DNA of 64,000 nucleotides, taken from positions 682,001-746,000 of the forward strand of contig CAJQUN010000058.1 in the NCBI GenBank assembly GCA_907163345.1, given 5' to 3'. Origin of the DNA: Haberlea rhodopensis (lineage: Eukaryota > Streptophyta > Magnoliopsida > Lamiales > Gesneriaceae). The notes beneath the pieces are model-generated. The model searched no databases, was not told the DNA's origin, and worked only from the letters and a program-made list of their open reading frames with translations. Below, in pieces: positions 63,701 through 64,000 of this stretch. A program made the position numbers and the translations under genes. Position 1 is the stretch's first letter; every line of letters begins with the position of its first letter.

Positions 63701-64000
63701 TCACGCCTCAGGCCCAAGCCCGCGCAAGCGCGACTGCACAATGGGCTCCTATAGGAACTACTTTGTATCCGTCCTCGCTATACAAAAATGGTTAACCCAA
63801 GTTGCTATAATAGTCCATTGTAAGTCTTTATAAACTGTAAGGACCCTAGTTCCTTAAGTGCGGATTAAAGACGTAATAGAGCTAAAAACATGCATCTAAG
63901 AATATAAAGTTCGTGTTGATGCCTTGAGCCGCTAAGATTACAGGCCAAAATAAAATTTTCGAAAGGGATTAATTACATTCCCAACCAATTGAATGTTAAT
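63701..64000 (-). repeat. Possible edges of further gypsy LTRs
   Basis: TGTCACGCCTCAGGCCC at 63700 and TGTAAGGACCCTAG at 63837 both look like LTR termini of minus-strand chromovirus-type elements (compare GGGGCGTGACA at 26035 and GGGGTCCTTACA at 6261-6272). The sequence runs off the window, so this is tentative. Confidence 0.35.

Overview
The window is plant nuclear DNA, most likely from a eudicot. The evidence is the set of element families present: Ty1/copia Sirevirus and TNT1-like elements, Ty3/gypsy Tat, Athila and chromovirus-like elements, a tRNA-derived SINE, an L1-type LINE, hAT and Tourist-type DNA elements, and a plant mobile domain (PMD) relic. The only intact host-type gene I recognise is a short intronless bZIP transcription factor at 37117-37530 (minus). 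Nearly everything else is nested and mostly broken transposable elements, as in gene-poor, repeat-rich chromatin. I could not identify the species.

Region 1 (1-17707) is a three-level nest. A decayed gypsy relic (protease stub, polypurine tract, LTR from 258) is split at 1519 by a minus-strand Sirevirus (3' LTR 1520-2614, gag 15128-16591, 5' LTR 16639-17555). The gypsy LTR resumes to 17707. Between the Sirevirus integrase and its third ORF, the reverse transcriptase/RNase H part has been replaced by an 8.8-kb block (4431-13224) of a non-coding LTR retrotransposon laid out as partial LTR, internal domain, full LTR, start of internal domain. By eye the LTR copies of this element differ at about 1.3% of positions and the Sirevirus LTRs at about 3%, which fits the order of nesting. 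The internal domain of the non-coding element is the most striking thing in the window: over about 3.7 kb it is a near-continuous run of short perfect hairpins.

Region 2 (17708-30182) holds copia LTR fragments, a duplicated ~450-bp segment, a PMD pseudogene preceded by six hairpin boxes, a truncated copia element with gag, a copia LTR carrying a hAT MITE, the 5' end of a second Sirevirus, a gypsy LTR, a fold-back element, a relic of a ZMYM1-like hAT transposase, a SINE with clear target duplications, and several copies of a MITE family.

Region 3 (30183-43890) holds a degenerate minus-strand TNT1-like copia element, the bZIP gene with its promoter and polyadenylation signal, a Tourist-like MITE, a hAT MITE, a 3' L1 fragment with a small fold-back inside it, a solo copia LTR, and another MITE.

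Region 4 (43990-63700) is dominated by a minus-strand Tat-lineage gypsy element (5' LTR about 63092-63700, gag, protease, RT, RNase H, integrase, 3' tandem repeats at 45962-46348). Three things are inserted in it: an Athila-like element that lacks RT and integrase (56443-62507), a hAT-type MITE (52651-53146), and a hAT transposon (47431-52374) that itself contains a second, more complete hAT transposon (48282-51288). A second Tat-type LTR plus gag fragment lies at 43990-45595. The last 300 bases look like LTR edges of further gypsy elements.

All hairpins, duplications and identity estimates were read by eye from the sequence; no database search was possible.
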